This document shows positions 1 to 5,247 of a stretch of 5,247 nt of DNA, in pieces (position 1 is the stretch's first letter; each line of letters starts with the position of its first letter). The notes below the pieces were generated by a model, which was not told where the DNA came from, did not search any database, and was given only the letters and a program-made list of their open reading frames with translations. Made by a program: the position numbers and the translations under genes. The stretch covers positions 1-5,247 of the forward strand of contig JANNFI010000108.1 of the NCBI GenBank assembly GCA_031379665.1, written 5' to 3'. This DNA comes from SZUA-254 sp031379665 (GTDB lineage Bacteria > Bacteroidota > Ignavibacteria > UBA10030 > SZUA-254).

Positions 1-128
1 GTGCGGTGGGCGGAGACGATGGTGACCTCGAACGGTATCCCGAACTCTTTCAGGATGACGGCGGCCTGGTTCATTATTTCCAGGTCCGACTTGCTTCCCA
101 TGATGATGCCGACGAGCGGTTTTTTCAT
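1..128 (-). CDS. purE: PurE, N5-carboxyaminoimidazole ribonucleotide mutase (N-terminal part, cut by window edge)
   Basis: PurE moves the carboxylate of N5-CAIR to C4 to give CAIR in cytoplasmic purine synthesis; PurK supplies the substrate. Only the first 42 residues are visible, from the ATG at 128-126, followed by two bases (AC) of what is probably the Thr of the family's SAHRTP motif. The N-terminal signature MGSKSD is at residues 10-15, with S12 and D15 matching E. coli S16 and D19. SAHR is at residues 39-42, with H41 matching the catalytic E. coli H45; the offset of four residues is constant. The start overlaps the purK stop as ATGA, and an AGGTGA match to the anti-Shine-Dalgarno sequence lies just upstream inside the end of purK, which suggests translational coupling. 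The adjacent purK points to a class I (mutase) PurE rather than the class II AIR carboxylase. Confidence 0.95.
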   Translation of the reverse strand, partial: MKKPLVGIIMGSKSDLEIMNQAAVILKEFGIPFEVTIVSAHR

Positions 129-1279
129 GCCTTCACCTTGAGCGTGTCGCGGACGAAGCGCGCCTTGGCGATCGCGCCCTCGCGGGTGGAATCCAGGATC
201 GTGACGTGCCCCATCTTGCGGTGGGGTTTCGTGCCGTTCTTCCCGTAGATGTGGACCTTGGCGCCTTCGACGGCCAGCGCCTCATTCAACCCCTCGTAGA
301 CCACCGGTCCGTCGAAGCCCGGTTCGCCCAGCAGGTTCAACATCACGGCGGGTGAGAGCGTGTCGGTCGCGCCAAGGGGCAGGCCGAGGATCGCCCGGAG
401 GTGCTGTTCATACTGCGACGTGACGTTGGCGTCGATCGTATGGTGCCCGCTGTTGTGCGGTCGCGGGGCGATTTCGTTCACGAGCAGGCTGCCGTCGCGG
501 GTGAGGAACATCTCGACCGCCGCGAGGCCGACGATTCCGAGTTTTTCCGCCACATTAACCGCGAGCGCCTCGGCCTCCTTCCCGACCCCGGGGGGGATGT
601 CGGCGGGTGCCACAAGGTAATCGATCAGGTTGGCCTCGTGGAAGACCATCTCGACCGGCGGGTAGACCTTCATCTCGCCGGTTCGGCTGCGCGCGACGAT
701 CACCGCCAGCTCTTTTTCGATGTCGACCAGCTCCTCAATGATGCTCGGGCTGGAAAAACCCTTCGCGAGGTCGGCGGCGGAGTCGATCCGCAGGACGCCC
801 CGTCCGTCGTAACCCTCGCGGCGAAGTTTCTGGATGGCGGGAAAGAAGGCGCGGAACTTAGCGAGGTCAGCGGCTCCATCGAGGTACTCAAAGCCCGCCG
901 TCGGGATGCCGTGCTTCCGGAGGAATTCCTTCTGGTTCCCCTTGTCCTGGATGACGCCGATGATCTCGGGGGAAGGGGAGACGAGGACGCCTTCGTCCTC
1001 GAGCTTCTTCAATGCCGGGACGTTGACGTTCTCGATTTCGATGGTGAGTAGTTCGACCTGGCGGCCGAAGGCGTAGACCGCGTCGAAGTCGGTGAGATCG
1101 CCGATGACGAAATTGTGACAGTAGGGTTCGCAGGGGGCGTCGGGGCTCGAGTCCATGATCGAGAGGTGGAGGTCGAAGTTCATCGCGGCCTGCGTCAGCA
1201 TTTTCCCGAGCTGGCCGCCGCCGAGGATTCCGATGCGCGGGTGGGCCGATGCGCCTTTTTTCCTGCTCGCGGGGGTCAT
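125..1279 (-). CDS. purK: PurK, N5-carboxyaminoimidazole ribonucleotide synthase
   Basis: This ATP-grasp enzyme makes N5-CAIR from AIR, bicarbonate and ATP, the step before PurE. The protein is 384 residues, the usual length for the family. Motifs in order: nucleotide-fold loop GILGGGQLGKM (17-27), IEIENVNV (80-87), QDKGNQKEF (111-119), the ATP-grasp glycine-rich loop KLRREGYDGRG (151-161), EELVDIEKELAVIVAR (182-197), the metal/ATP segment VNEIAPRPHNSG (267-278), SQYEQHLRA (288-296) and KMGHVT (355-360). Position 280 is His, where many PurK proteins have Trp (GHWT); I take this as lineage variation, not a defect. The ATG at 1279 is the only sensible start, because the next Met (27) falls inside the first motif. 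It leaves a 15-residue basic lead-in and has no clear Shine-Dalgarno. The gene follows apaG after 96 bp and overlaps purE by 4 bp. The ENVNV and DKG..QK forms resemble Bacteroidota/Chlorobiota PurK proteins as I remember them. Confidence 0.96.
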   Translation of the reverse strand: MTPASRKKGASAHPRIGILGGGQLGKMLTQAAMNFDLHLSIMDSSPDAPCEPYCHNFVIGDLTDFDAVYAFGRQVELLTIEIENVNVPALKKLEDEGVLVSPSPEIIGVIQDKGNQKEFLRKHGIPTAGFEYLDGAADLAKFRAFFPAIQKLRREGYDGRGVLRIDSAADLAKGFSSPSIIEELVDIEKELAVIVARSRTGEMKVYPPVEMVFHEANLIDYLVAPADIPPGVGKEAEALAVNVAEKLGIVGLAAVEMFLTRDGSLLVNEIAPRPHNSGHHTIDANVTSQYEQHLRAILGLPLGATDTLSPAVMLNLLGEPGFDGPVVYEGLNEALAVEGAKVHIYGKNGTKPHRKMGHVTILDSTREGAIAKARFVRDTLKVKA

Positions 1280-1375
1280 TGATCCCCGGGATCCCCAGTC
1301 GGGGACTTTTCGAATCGTTCGTTCATGGATCGGTCTATCGTGACGTTTCGCAGGCGCGGGGAGGGGGAGGCGGCA
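1280..1375 (-). other. apaG-purK spacer with GC-rich inverted repeat
   Basis: This 96-bp non-coding gap separates the apaG stop from the purK ATG. It holds a perfect 5-bp inverted repeat, TCCCC/GGGGA with an AGTC loop, at 1292-1305. It overlaps a palindrome, GATCCCCGGGATC, at 1281-1293 that touches the purK start region. Read on the minus strand, these could fold just ahead of the purK ATG. I see no TAnnTTTG box, no Shine-Dalgarno and no T-run after the hairpin in the minus direction. Purine genes could therefore be co-transcribed with apaG, but the gap also allows a separate promoter that I cannot recognise. Confidence 0.4.
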
Positions 1376-1759
1376 TCAGTTGGCCAGCGCCCTCAGCGTG
1401 AATCTCGGGATCGTGACGCGGATGAACTCCCCGTGCTCTCTCCGGATAAGGTATGTCCCTTCCATCGAGCCCTCGAAGGATTCGAGGATGCAGAAGCTGT
1501 TATAGTCGTAGGACTCGCCCGGGGCGATCTCGGGCTGCTTGCCCACCACGCCCTCGCCCTCCACCTCTTCGCTCCGGTACCCGCCGTGGTTGATCATCCA
1601 GTGTCGGCGAAGGATCTGGATCTTCTCCTTGCCCTGATTCCTGATCCTCACGAAGTAGGCGAAGACGAATTTCCGGGCCATGATGTCCGACTGGCCGTCG
1701 ATGTACACGGGACGGACCTCGATCGTGATGTCCTCGGTTATCGCCGTATAGTGATGCAT
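1376..1759 (-). CDS. apaG: ApaG family protein (DUF525)
   Basis: This is a small beta-sandwich protein of the ApaG/DUF525 family. In enterobacteria it is encoded next to apaH and has been linked to Co/Mg resistance; its biochemical role is unsettled. The fold is shared with domains in eukaryotic FBXO3 and PDIP38, which suggests protein or ligand binding. From the ATG at 1759 it is 127 residues, against 125 in E. coli. Family signatures: TEDITIEVRPVYI (8-20), FAYFVRIRNQG (33-43), RRHWMI (51-56), VEGEGVVGKQP (66-76), PGESYDYNS (80-88) and MEGTY (99-103). An in-frame GTG at 1780 would add seven residues (GTG then PGEKFS); I prefer the ATG because it puts the first strand where the family has it. 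Neither start has a good Shine-Dalgarno. No apaH is present; it lies 148 bp after the oxygenase gene and 96 bp before purK. Confidence 0.94.
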   Translation of the reverse strand: MHHYTAITEDITIEVRPVYIDGQSDIMARKFVFAYFVRIRNQGKEKIQILRRHWMINHGGYRSEEVEGEGVVGKQPEIAPGESYDYNSFCILESFEGSMEGTYLIRREHGEFIRVTIPRFTLRALAN

Positions 1760-1907
1760 GCTGAACTTTTCGCCGGGCACCGCAGTCTGCGATCGTGTGT
1801 AATCGTTGTCTGAAGGAATAGTACGAAAATTCCCAAAGAATTGAAAGCGAGAGGCGAACCGAAGGGGTGGACGAAGGGGTATCCCGGCTATCTGTCACCC
1901 GGGCGTG
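1760..1907 (-). promoter_or_regulatory. oxygenase-apaG spacer; possible apaG promoter region
   Basis: This 148-bp non-coding gap has two parts. Nearest the oxygenase stop it carries short tandem duplications (listed separately). The part at roughly 1806-1845 is clearly more AT-rich than its surroundings, as is typical of a promoter. On the minus strand it reads CAATTCTTTGGG and then TACTATTCCTTC, which only loosely resemble TTTG and TAnnTTTG elements and are too closely spaced. I can support a probable promoter location for apaG (and perhaps purKE) from base composition, but not exact boxes. Confidence 0.3.
1860..1880. repeat. 9-bp direct repeat, 12-bp period
   Basis: CGAAGGGGT occurs at 1860-1868 and again at 1872-1880, separated by GGA. 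It lies in the oxygenase-apaG spacer, just beyond the 13-bp tandem repeat. It is a small duplication with no known role. Confidence 0.7.
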
Positions 1908-1918
1908 TCACCCGGGCG
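1893..1918. repeat. 13-bp perfect tandem duplication over the oxygenase stop codon
   Basis: TGTCACCCGGGCG occurs twice head to tail (1893-1905 and 1906-1918). The second copy contains the stop codon of the oxygenase gene (complement of 1908-1910) and its last two codons. The duplication therefore extended the 3' end without changing the protein. It looks like replication slippage. Each copy contains the palindrome CCCGGG, so the transcript end could form small hairpins, but there is no T-run to make an intrinsic terminator. Confidence 0.85.
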
Positions 1919-3002
1919 TCATCCGGCGGTACGCTTTCTTCAACAGAGTCTGGAAGTGGTACACGCCCTGCTCCATCTCCACCGAAAACCTGCCGCGGTC
2001 GTACGCCCTGGAGGAGAGGCCGGCCTGGACCCTCTCGCAGATCTCGATGTCTTCCTTCTGGACACGGTCGCTGTAATCGAGGTCGTTGGCGATCCGCTTC
2101 ATTGCTCCGTCCGAGGAGACGTCGTCATAGTAGTAGTCGAAGAGGACGCGGGTGCACTCGGGCGAGACGGGGACGACGTGGTTGACCTGCAGGCGGCCGG
2201 GGAGGATGTTCAGCATGATGTTCGGGAAGAGGAAATAGTAGTACGCCTGGCCGTCGCCGGTGCCGTAGACGGTCTCCTTCCCCGTGAAGGGGCTGTACTG
2301 GAGCGAGAGACTGTCGTACGTTTCCGTCACGTACTGAGCGTAGTCGAGAAGGTCGCAGAGTTCGGGATGGACGTAGGGCAGGTGGTACCCCTCCAGGTAA
2401 TTGTCCACGTAGACCTTCCAGTTGCATCGGAGGTCGTACGCAACCCGCCGGTGAAACCGTTTCGAGCCGAGCGATCCGGCGGGGATCTTCGTGTGCACCG
2501 GGCCGAGGAGCTTGTCGGGGGGCGGCATTCCCGGCTCGAGCAGGGCGAAGAGCATACCCTCCCACGCGGCGAGCCCGACCGGTACGAGTCCAAAGTCCTT
2601 CTTGTCGAAAAACTCGACCCGGTCGAAGCGCGGCATCCCCCTCAACATCCCCTCGAGTGTGTAGGTCCAGCCGTGGTATTTGCACTGGAGCATCGCGCAC
2701 TCGCCCGACTCCTCGACGACCAGCGGTCCGCCCCGGTGCCGGCACACGTTATAAAACGCTCTCAACACGTCGTCCTTGCCTCGCACGACGACGACCGGGT
2801 TTCCCGCGACCTCGGCGGAAAGGTACGCCCCCGGCCGGTCGAGGCCGGCGGCAGAGCCGAGGTACTGCCACGACCGGGCGAGGATGGCCTCGCGGTCGAG
2901 CGCGAAAAACTCGGCGCCCGTGTACCACGACGACGGAATCGTCTCCGACTTCGCGATCGGACGGACGGTGAGGTCAGATTTCAGGAACGGCATTTTTTTC
3001 AT
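1908..3002 (-). CDS. Rieske non-haem iron oxygenase, alpha subunit (quaternary-amine oxygenase-like)
   Basis: This is an oxygenase alpha subunit of 364 residues with the standard two-domain layout. The N-terminal Rieske [2Fe-2S] domain has CRH (87-89) and CKYH (107-110), i.e. C-x-H-x17-C-x2-H. The C-terminal catalytic domain has CNWKVYVDNYLEGYH (193-207), with Fe ligands H207 and H212, and a likely third ligand D318 in QKEDIEICERVQ. The bridging position three residues before H207 is Glu204, not the Asp of aromatic-ring dioxygenases. Glu there is reported in carnitine oxygenase CntA (E205, H208, H213, D323), which has nearly the same numbering. The CNWKV.VDNYL and ED...CE.VQ.GL segments also recall choline monooxygenase. 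I infer methylated-amine oxidation or demethylation; an aromatic substrate is not excluded. The ATG at 3002 overlaps the preceding stop as ATGA, with GGGAGG about 11 nt upstream; ATG at 2993 (three residues shorter) is an alternative. No reductase is visible nearby. All metal ligands are intact. Confidence 0.93.
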   Translation of the reverse strand: MKKMPFLKSDLTVRPIAKSETIPSSWYTGAEFFALDREAILARSWQYLGSAAGLDRPGAYLSAEVAGNPVVVVRGKDDVLRAFYNVCRHRGGPLVVEESGECAMLQCKYHGWTYTLEGMLRGMPRFDRVEFFDKKDFGLVPVGLAAWEGMLFALLEPGMPPPDKLLGPVHTKIPAGSLGSKRFHRRVAYDLRCNWKVYVDNYLEGYHLPYVHPELCDLLDYAQYVTETYDSLSLQYSPFTGKETVYGTGDGQAYYYFLFPNIMLNILPGRLQVNHVVPVSPECTRVLFDYYYDDVSSDGAMKRIANDLDYSDRVQKEDIEICERVQAGLSSRAYDRGRFSVEMEQGVYHFQTLLKKAYRRMTPG

Positions 3003-3661
3003 TTGCGCTGCCTGCCTCCCGTGACGATGAGGAAGAAGCCGGCGACCATCAGTCCGCCGAAGCTGAGGAGGAGTTTTACCCGGTCTCCCAGGAACCCGCC
3101 GATCTCGAGTTCCTGCGGCGGCAGGAGGAATACCACCCAGGGACACGACGGTGTGCCCGAGGTCCCCGGGCAGTACGAGAGTCCGAGCGTCCACGCGGAG
3201 TCGCGCGTCGCGGGAATCATCACGGAATCGACGAGGACCCAGCCGTTCCGGTCCCGGGGGAATTGTGCCGCGTCGCCGGGCCCGACGCTCCGCGAGAGGA
3301 GCACCTGAGCGCCGGCGTCGGCGACGGTGATGTCGATGATTCCGTCGAGGAGCGTAAGGTCGCGGGAGAAGGTTTCGTCCGGACAATCGCGGCCGGATCT
3401 GGCATTGCGTCCGGCACCGGAGCCGGTCCCGGGAGCAGGCCCGGAAGCAAGATAGATGAGGTGGAGGCCGGCCGCGTACGGCTGAAACCGGGCCGAGACG
3501 GAAACGGCGCTGTCGGCGAACGGCACGGCGAGGTCTTCCGTTCGTGCGTGGACCAGGTTTTCCGTCCTCATCGATCGGTACGTGAGCCCGGCCCCGATCG
3601 TACCCCCGACCAGGCAGATGATGCCGACGGGGAGAAGGAGCCTCAGTCGTTTGCCATCCAT
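2999..3661 (-). CDS. Uncharacterised bitopic-ended inner-membrane protein
   Basis: I do not recognise this 220-residue protein. After a basic start (MDGKRLR) there is a hydrophobic segment at about 8-28. A second segment at about 195-215 is followed by the basic tail GRQRK. By the positive-inside rule both ends are cytoplasmic and about 165 residues (30-193) face the periplasm. The loop contains a Gly/Ala/Pro/Ser low-complexity stretch (73-84, SGPAPGTGSGAG) and three cysteines (93, 164, 173). The pair in YCPGTSGTPSCPW could form a disulphide; Cys16 is in the first membrane segment. N-terminal lipobox features are absent. That it is a real gene is supported by its sensible topology, by the divergent spacer ending at its ATG, and by the ATGA overlap of its stop with the start of the oxygenase, implying coupled translation. 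A role as membrane partner, sensor or anchor for the oxygenase is only a guess. Confidence 0.75.
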   Translation of the reverse strand: MDGKRLRLLLPVGIICLVGGTIGAGLTYRSMRTENLVHARTEDLAVPFADSAVSVSARFQPYAAGLHLIYLASGPAPGTGSGAGRNARSGRDCPDETFSRDLTLLDGIIDITVADAGAQVLLSRSVGPGDAAQFPRDRNGWVLVDSVMIPATRDSAWTLGLSYCPGTSGTPSCPWVVFLLPPQELEIGGFLGDRVKLLLSFGGLMVAGFFLIVTGGRQRK

Positions 3662-3688
3662 AAGGCTGTCAATGTATCAAGTTACTGC

Positions 3689-3696
3689 CAAAGATT
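3689..3696 (-). promoter_or_regulatory. Candidate -7 box for the membrane protein-oxygenase pair
   Basis: On the minus strand this reads AATCTTTG, one mismatch from the Bacteroidota TAnnTTTG element. It lies 27 nt upstream of the ATG at 3661, which would give a leader of about 20 nt. I see no TTG at the expected distance upstream, where the sequence is very GC-rich, so this is weak. Confidence 0.35.
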
Positions 3697-3731
3697 CAAC
3701 GGCGCCGGGGGTCGCGACCGGGAGTGCGGTG

Positions 3732-3761
3732 CGCCCGATGCATGTCCGCCCGATGCGTGCG
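3732..3761. repeat. Imperfect 15-bp tandem repeat in the divergent promoter region
   Basis: CGCCCGATGC occurs at 3732-3741 and 3747-3756. The two 15-bp units (3732-3746 and 3747-3761) match at 12 of 15 positions (the first ten bases, then TG after one mismatch). The pair lies just upstream of the carB promoter and on the far side of the membrane-protein gene's candidate promoter, so it could be a paired operator. It could equally be a neutral slippage duplication. Confidence 0.6.
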
Positions 3762-3764
3762 CTG

Positions 3765-3798
3765 CTGTAGCAAATCTGGAAATATTTTTATATCTTTG
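3765..3798 (+). promoter_or_regulatory. carB promoter, Bacteroidota/Chlorobiota type
   Basis: TATCTTTG at 3791-3798 is an exact match to the -7 consensus TAnnTTTG recognised by the Bacteroidota primary sigma factor. It sits in an AT-rich patch (about 3771-3808) that stands out in GC-rich DNA. A -33 TTG is not evident; the nearest is CTG at 3765-3767, 23 bp away. The expected start of transcription is near 3804-3806, leaving a leader of only about 12 nt with no Shine-Dalgarno before the ATG at 3817. Both are normal in that group. Confidence 0.7.
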
Positions 3799-3816
3799 CA
3801 AAATTCAATCCCCGCA

Positions 3817-5247
3817 ATGCCCAAGAGAACCGACCTCAAGTCCATCCTCGTCATCGGGGCCGGGCCCATCATCATCGGCCAGGCCTGCGAATTCGATTAT
3901 TCCGGTACCCAGGCGTGCCAGGTCCTCCGCGAGGAGGGATACCGCGTCATCCTCGTCAATTCGAACCCCGCGACGATCATGACCGACCCGGAATTCGCCG
4001 ACGCCACCTACGTCGAGCCGATCACCCCCTACTACGTCGAATGCATCATCGCGAAGGAGCGCCCCGACGCCATCCTCCCGACGATGGGCGGGCAGACGGC
4101 CCTGAACATCGCCGTGGCCCTCGCCGAAAGCGGCGTGCTCCGGAAGTACGACGTGGAACTCATCGGCGCCAAGCTCGAGGCGATCAAGAAGGCCGAAAAC
4201 CGGGAGCTGTTCCAGAGGACGATGCGAGAGATCGGGTTGGAGACGCCCCGGGGCGCCTTCGTCAGAAGCGTCGACCAGGCGATGGAATTCGCCGAGACGA
4301 TCGGATTCCCGATCATCATCCGCCCGTCGTTCACGATGGGGGGGTCGGGCGGCGGCATCGCCTACAACGTCGAAGAGTTCCGTCCCAAAATGGAGCACGC
4401 CCTCACCGTCAGCCCGATCCACCAAACGCTCGTGGAGGAATCGGTGATCGGGTGGAAGGAGTACGAGTTGGAGGTGATGCGCGACCTGAAGGACAACGTC
4501 GTCATCATCTGCTCGATCGAGAACTTCGACCCGATGGGAGTCCACACGGGTGATTCCATCACGGTCGCCCCGGCGCAGACGCTCTCGGACAAGGAATACC
4601 AGGCGATGCGCGATGCCGCGAAGAAGATCATCCGCGCCATCGGCGTGGAGACCGGCGGTTCCAACATCCAGTTTGCCGTCAACCCGGACGACGGCCGGAT
4701 GCTGGTCATCGAAATGAACCCGCGCGTCTCGCGCTCCTCGGCCCTCGCGTCGAAGGCCACCGGCTTCCCCATCGCCAAGATAGCCGCAAAGCTCTCCGTG
4801 GGATACACGCTCGACGAGATCCCGAACGACATCACGAAAAAGACCCCCGCCTCGTTCGAACCGACGATCGACTACTGCGTCGTGAAGATCCCGCGATGGG
4901 ACTTCGAGAAGTTCCGCGGGGCCGACGACACCCTCGGCATCCAGATGAAATCGGTGGGCGAGGCGATGGCGTTCGGGCGGACGTTCAGGGAGGCGCTCCA
5001 GAAGACGCTTCGGTCGCTCGAGAACAGCCGGTACGGCCTCGGCGCCGACGGCAAGGACCCGTTCAACCCCGCGGACCTTTCGCCCGCGGAGAAGCTGGAA
5101 CACCTCGAGACCATCAGGACCAGGCTCCACACGCCGCGGTCCGACAACATTTTCCACATCCGGCACGCGATGCAGCTGGGGATGTCGGTGGGGGAGGTCC
5201 ACGACATCACCGGCATCGACCCCTGGTTCCTGCACAACATCGGGCAG
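3817..5247 (+). CDS. carB: CarB, carbamoyl-phosphate synthase large subunit (N-terminal 477 residues, cut by window edge)
   Basis: CarB makes carbamoyl phosphate from bicarbonate, two ATP and ammonia passed from the glutaminase subunit CarA; the product feeds pyrimidine and arginine synthesis. The open frame runs 477 codons to the window edge, against about 1070 for the full protein. It covers the carboxyphosphate ATP-grasp domain (about 1-400) and part of the oligomerisation domain. The N-terminal signature GAGPIIIGQACEFDYSG spans 14-30. Active-site residues fall on E. coli numbering: R129, R169 (in IIIRPSFTMGGSGGG), E208, E215 (IGWKEYE), H243 (GVHTGDS), Q285, E299 and N301 (IEMNPRVSRSSALASKATG). 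The start MPKRTDLKSI matches E. coli CarB almost exactly, so the ATG at 3817 is secure despite lacking a Shine-Dalgarno. The gene has its own promoter and diverges from the oxygenase cluster. carA is not upstream, so it is not a classic carAB operon unless carA lies beyond the right edge. Confidence 0.98.
   Translation, partial: MPKRTDLKSILVIGAGPIIIGQACEFDYSGTQACQVLREEGYRVILVNSNPATIMTDPEFADATYVEPITPYYVECIIAKERPDAILPTMGGQTALNIAVALAESGVLRKYDVELIGAKLEAIKKAENRELFQRTMREIGLETPRGAFVRSVDQAMEFAETIGFPIIIRPSFTMGGSGGGIAYNVEEFRPKMEHALTVSPIHQTLVEESVIGWKEYELEVMRDLKDNVVIICSIENFDPMGVHTGDSITVAPAQTLSDKEYQAMRDAAKKIIRAIGVETGGSNIQFAVNPDDGRMLVIEMNPRVSRSSALASKATGFPIAKIAAKLSVGYTLDEIPNDITKKTPASFEPTIDYCVVKIPRWDFEKFRGADDTLGIQMKSVGEAMAFGRTFREALQKTLRSLENSRYGLGADGKDPFNPADLSPAEKLEHLETIRTRLHTPRSDNIFHIRHAMQLGMSVGEVHDITGIDPWFLHNIGQ

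Noticed and set aside
401..1051. A 216-codon plus-strand frame opposite purK
   Set aside because: It is antisense to a fully conserved purK and has the same GC-rich shadow composition.
1292..1310. Plus-strand hairpin TCCCC-AGTC-GGGGA followed by CTTTT as an intrinsic terminator
   Set aside because: The stem is only 5 bp, the T-run is four, and no plus-strand gene ends here. In the minus direction there is no T-run.
1500..1898. A 132-codon minus-strand frame overlapping apaG and its upstream spacer
   Set aside because: It is a frame shift of apaG with an Arg/Gly/Asp-rich composition. The ApaG frame carries the family motifs.
1883..1903. Hairpin CCCGG/CCGGG after the oxygenase stop as a terminator
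   Set aside because: The stem is short, the loop is 11 nt and no T-run follows on the minus strand.
1905..3308. A 467-codon plus-strand frame opposite the oxygenase and membrane-protein genes
   Set aside because: It has no recognisable motif, low-complexity Val/Arg/Glu/Asp composition, and lies antisense to a gene with all metal ligands intact.
1908..3386. A longer oxygenase reading frame beginning at 3386 (492 residues)
   Set aside because: The extra 128 N-terminal residues are Arg/Pro/Gly-rich and are the out-of-frame reading of the membrane-protein gene. Family homology begins only after the ATG at 3002.
3805..5235. A 476-codon open frame antisense to carB
   Set aside because: It mirrors carB almost exactly, is rich in Asp, Arg, Val and Leu without any domain, and is the usual by-product of GC-rich codon use. 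carB itself is beyond doubt.

Overview
The window is GC-rich, gene-dense bacterial chromosome. Five genes lie on the minus strand and one diverges on the plus strand. The best clue to the organism is just upstream of carB. An AT-rich patch there holds a perfect TAnnTTTG box, the -7 element of the Bacteroidota/Chlorobiota-type housekeeping promoter, and carB has no Shine-Dalgarno sequence. PurK also carries an ENVNV...DKGNQK version of its motifs that I associate with the same wider group. I therefore infer a high-GC member of the Bacteroidota-Chlorobiota (FCB) lineage. Nothing here fixes the genus, and no 16S or other strong marker is present.

Layout, following the minus-strand genes 5' to 3' (decreasing coordinates): (1) 3661-2999, an unrecognised 220-residue inner-membrane protein with one membrane segment at each end; (2) 3002-1908, a complete Rieske non-haem iron oxygenase alpha subunit whose ATG overlaps the stop of gene 1 as ATGA; (3) a 148-bp spacer with two short tandem duplications and an AT-rich patch; (4) 1759-1376, ApaG; (5) a 96-bp spacer with a GC-rich inverted repeat; (6) 1279-125, PurK; (7) 128 to the window edge, the first 42 codons of PurE, joined to purK by another ATGA overlap. 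On the plus strand, carB starts at 3817 and runs off the right edge after 477 codons. The 155-bp divergent spacer (3662-3816) holds the carB promoter, a weaker candidate promoter for the membrane-protein/oxygenase pair, and an imperfect 15-bp tandem repeat.

PurK and PurE together convert AIR to CAIR in purine synthesis. CarB makes carbamoyl phosphate for pyrimidines and arginine. ApaG is a small conserved beta-sandwich protein of unsettled role. These are ordinary housekeeping genes. The accessory part is the membrane protein and Rieske oxygenase pair. The oxygenase has a glutamate where ring-hydroxylating dioxygenases have the bridging aspartate. That is the arrangement described in quaternary-ammonium oxygenases such as the carnitine oxygenase CntA, so its substrate may be a methylated amine rather than an aromatic ring. 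No reductase or ferredoxin partner is visible. I found no RNA genes, CRISPR array, insertion sequence or phage material.
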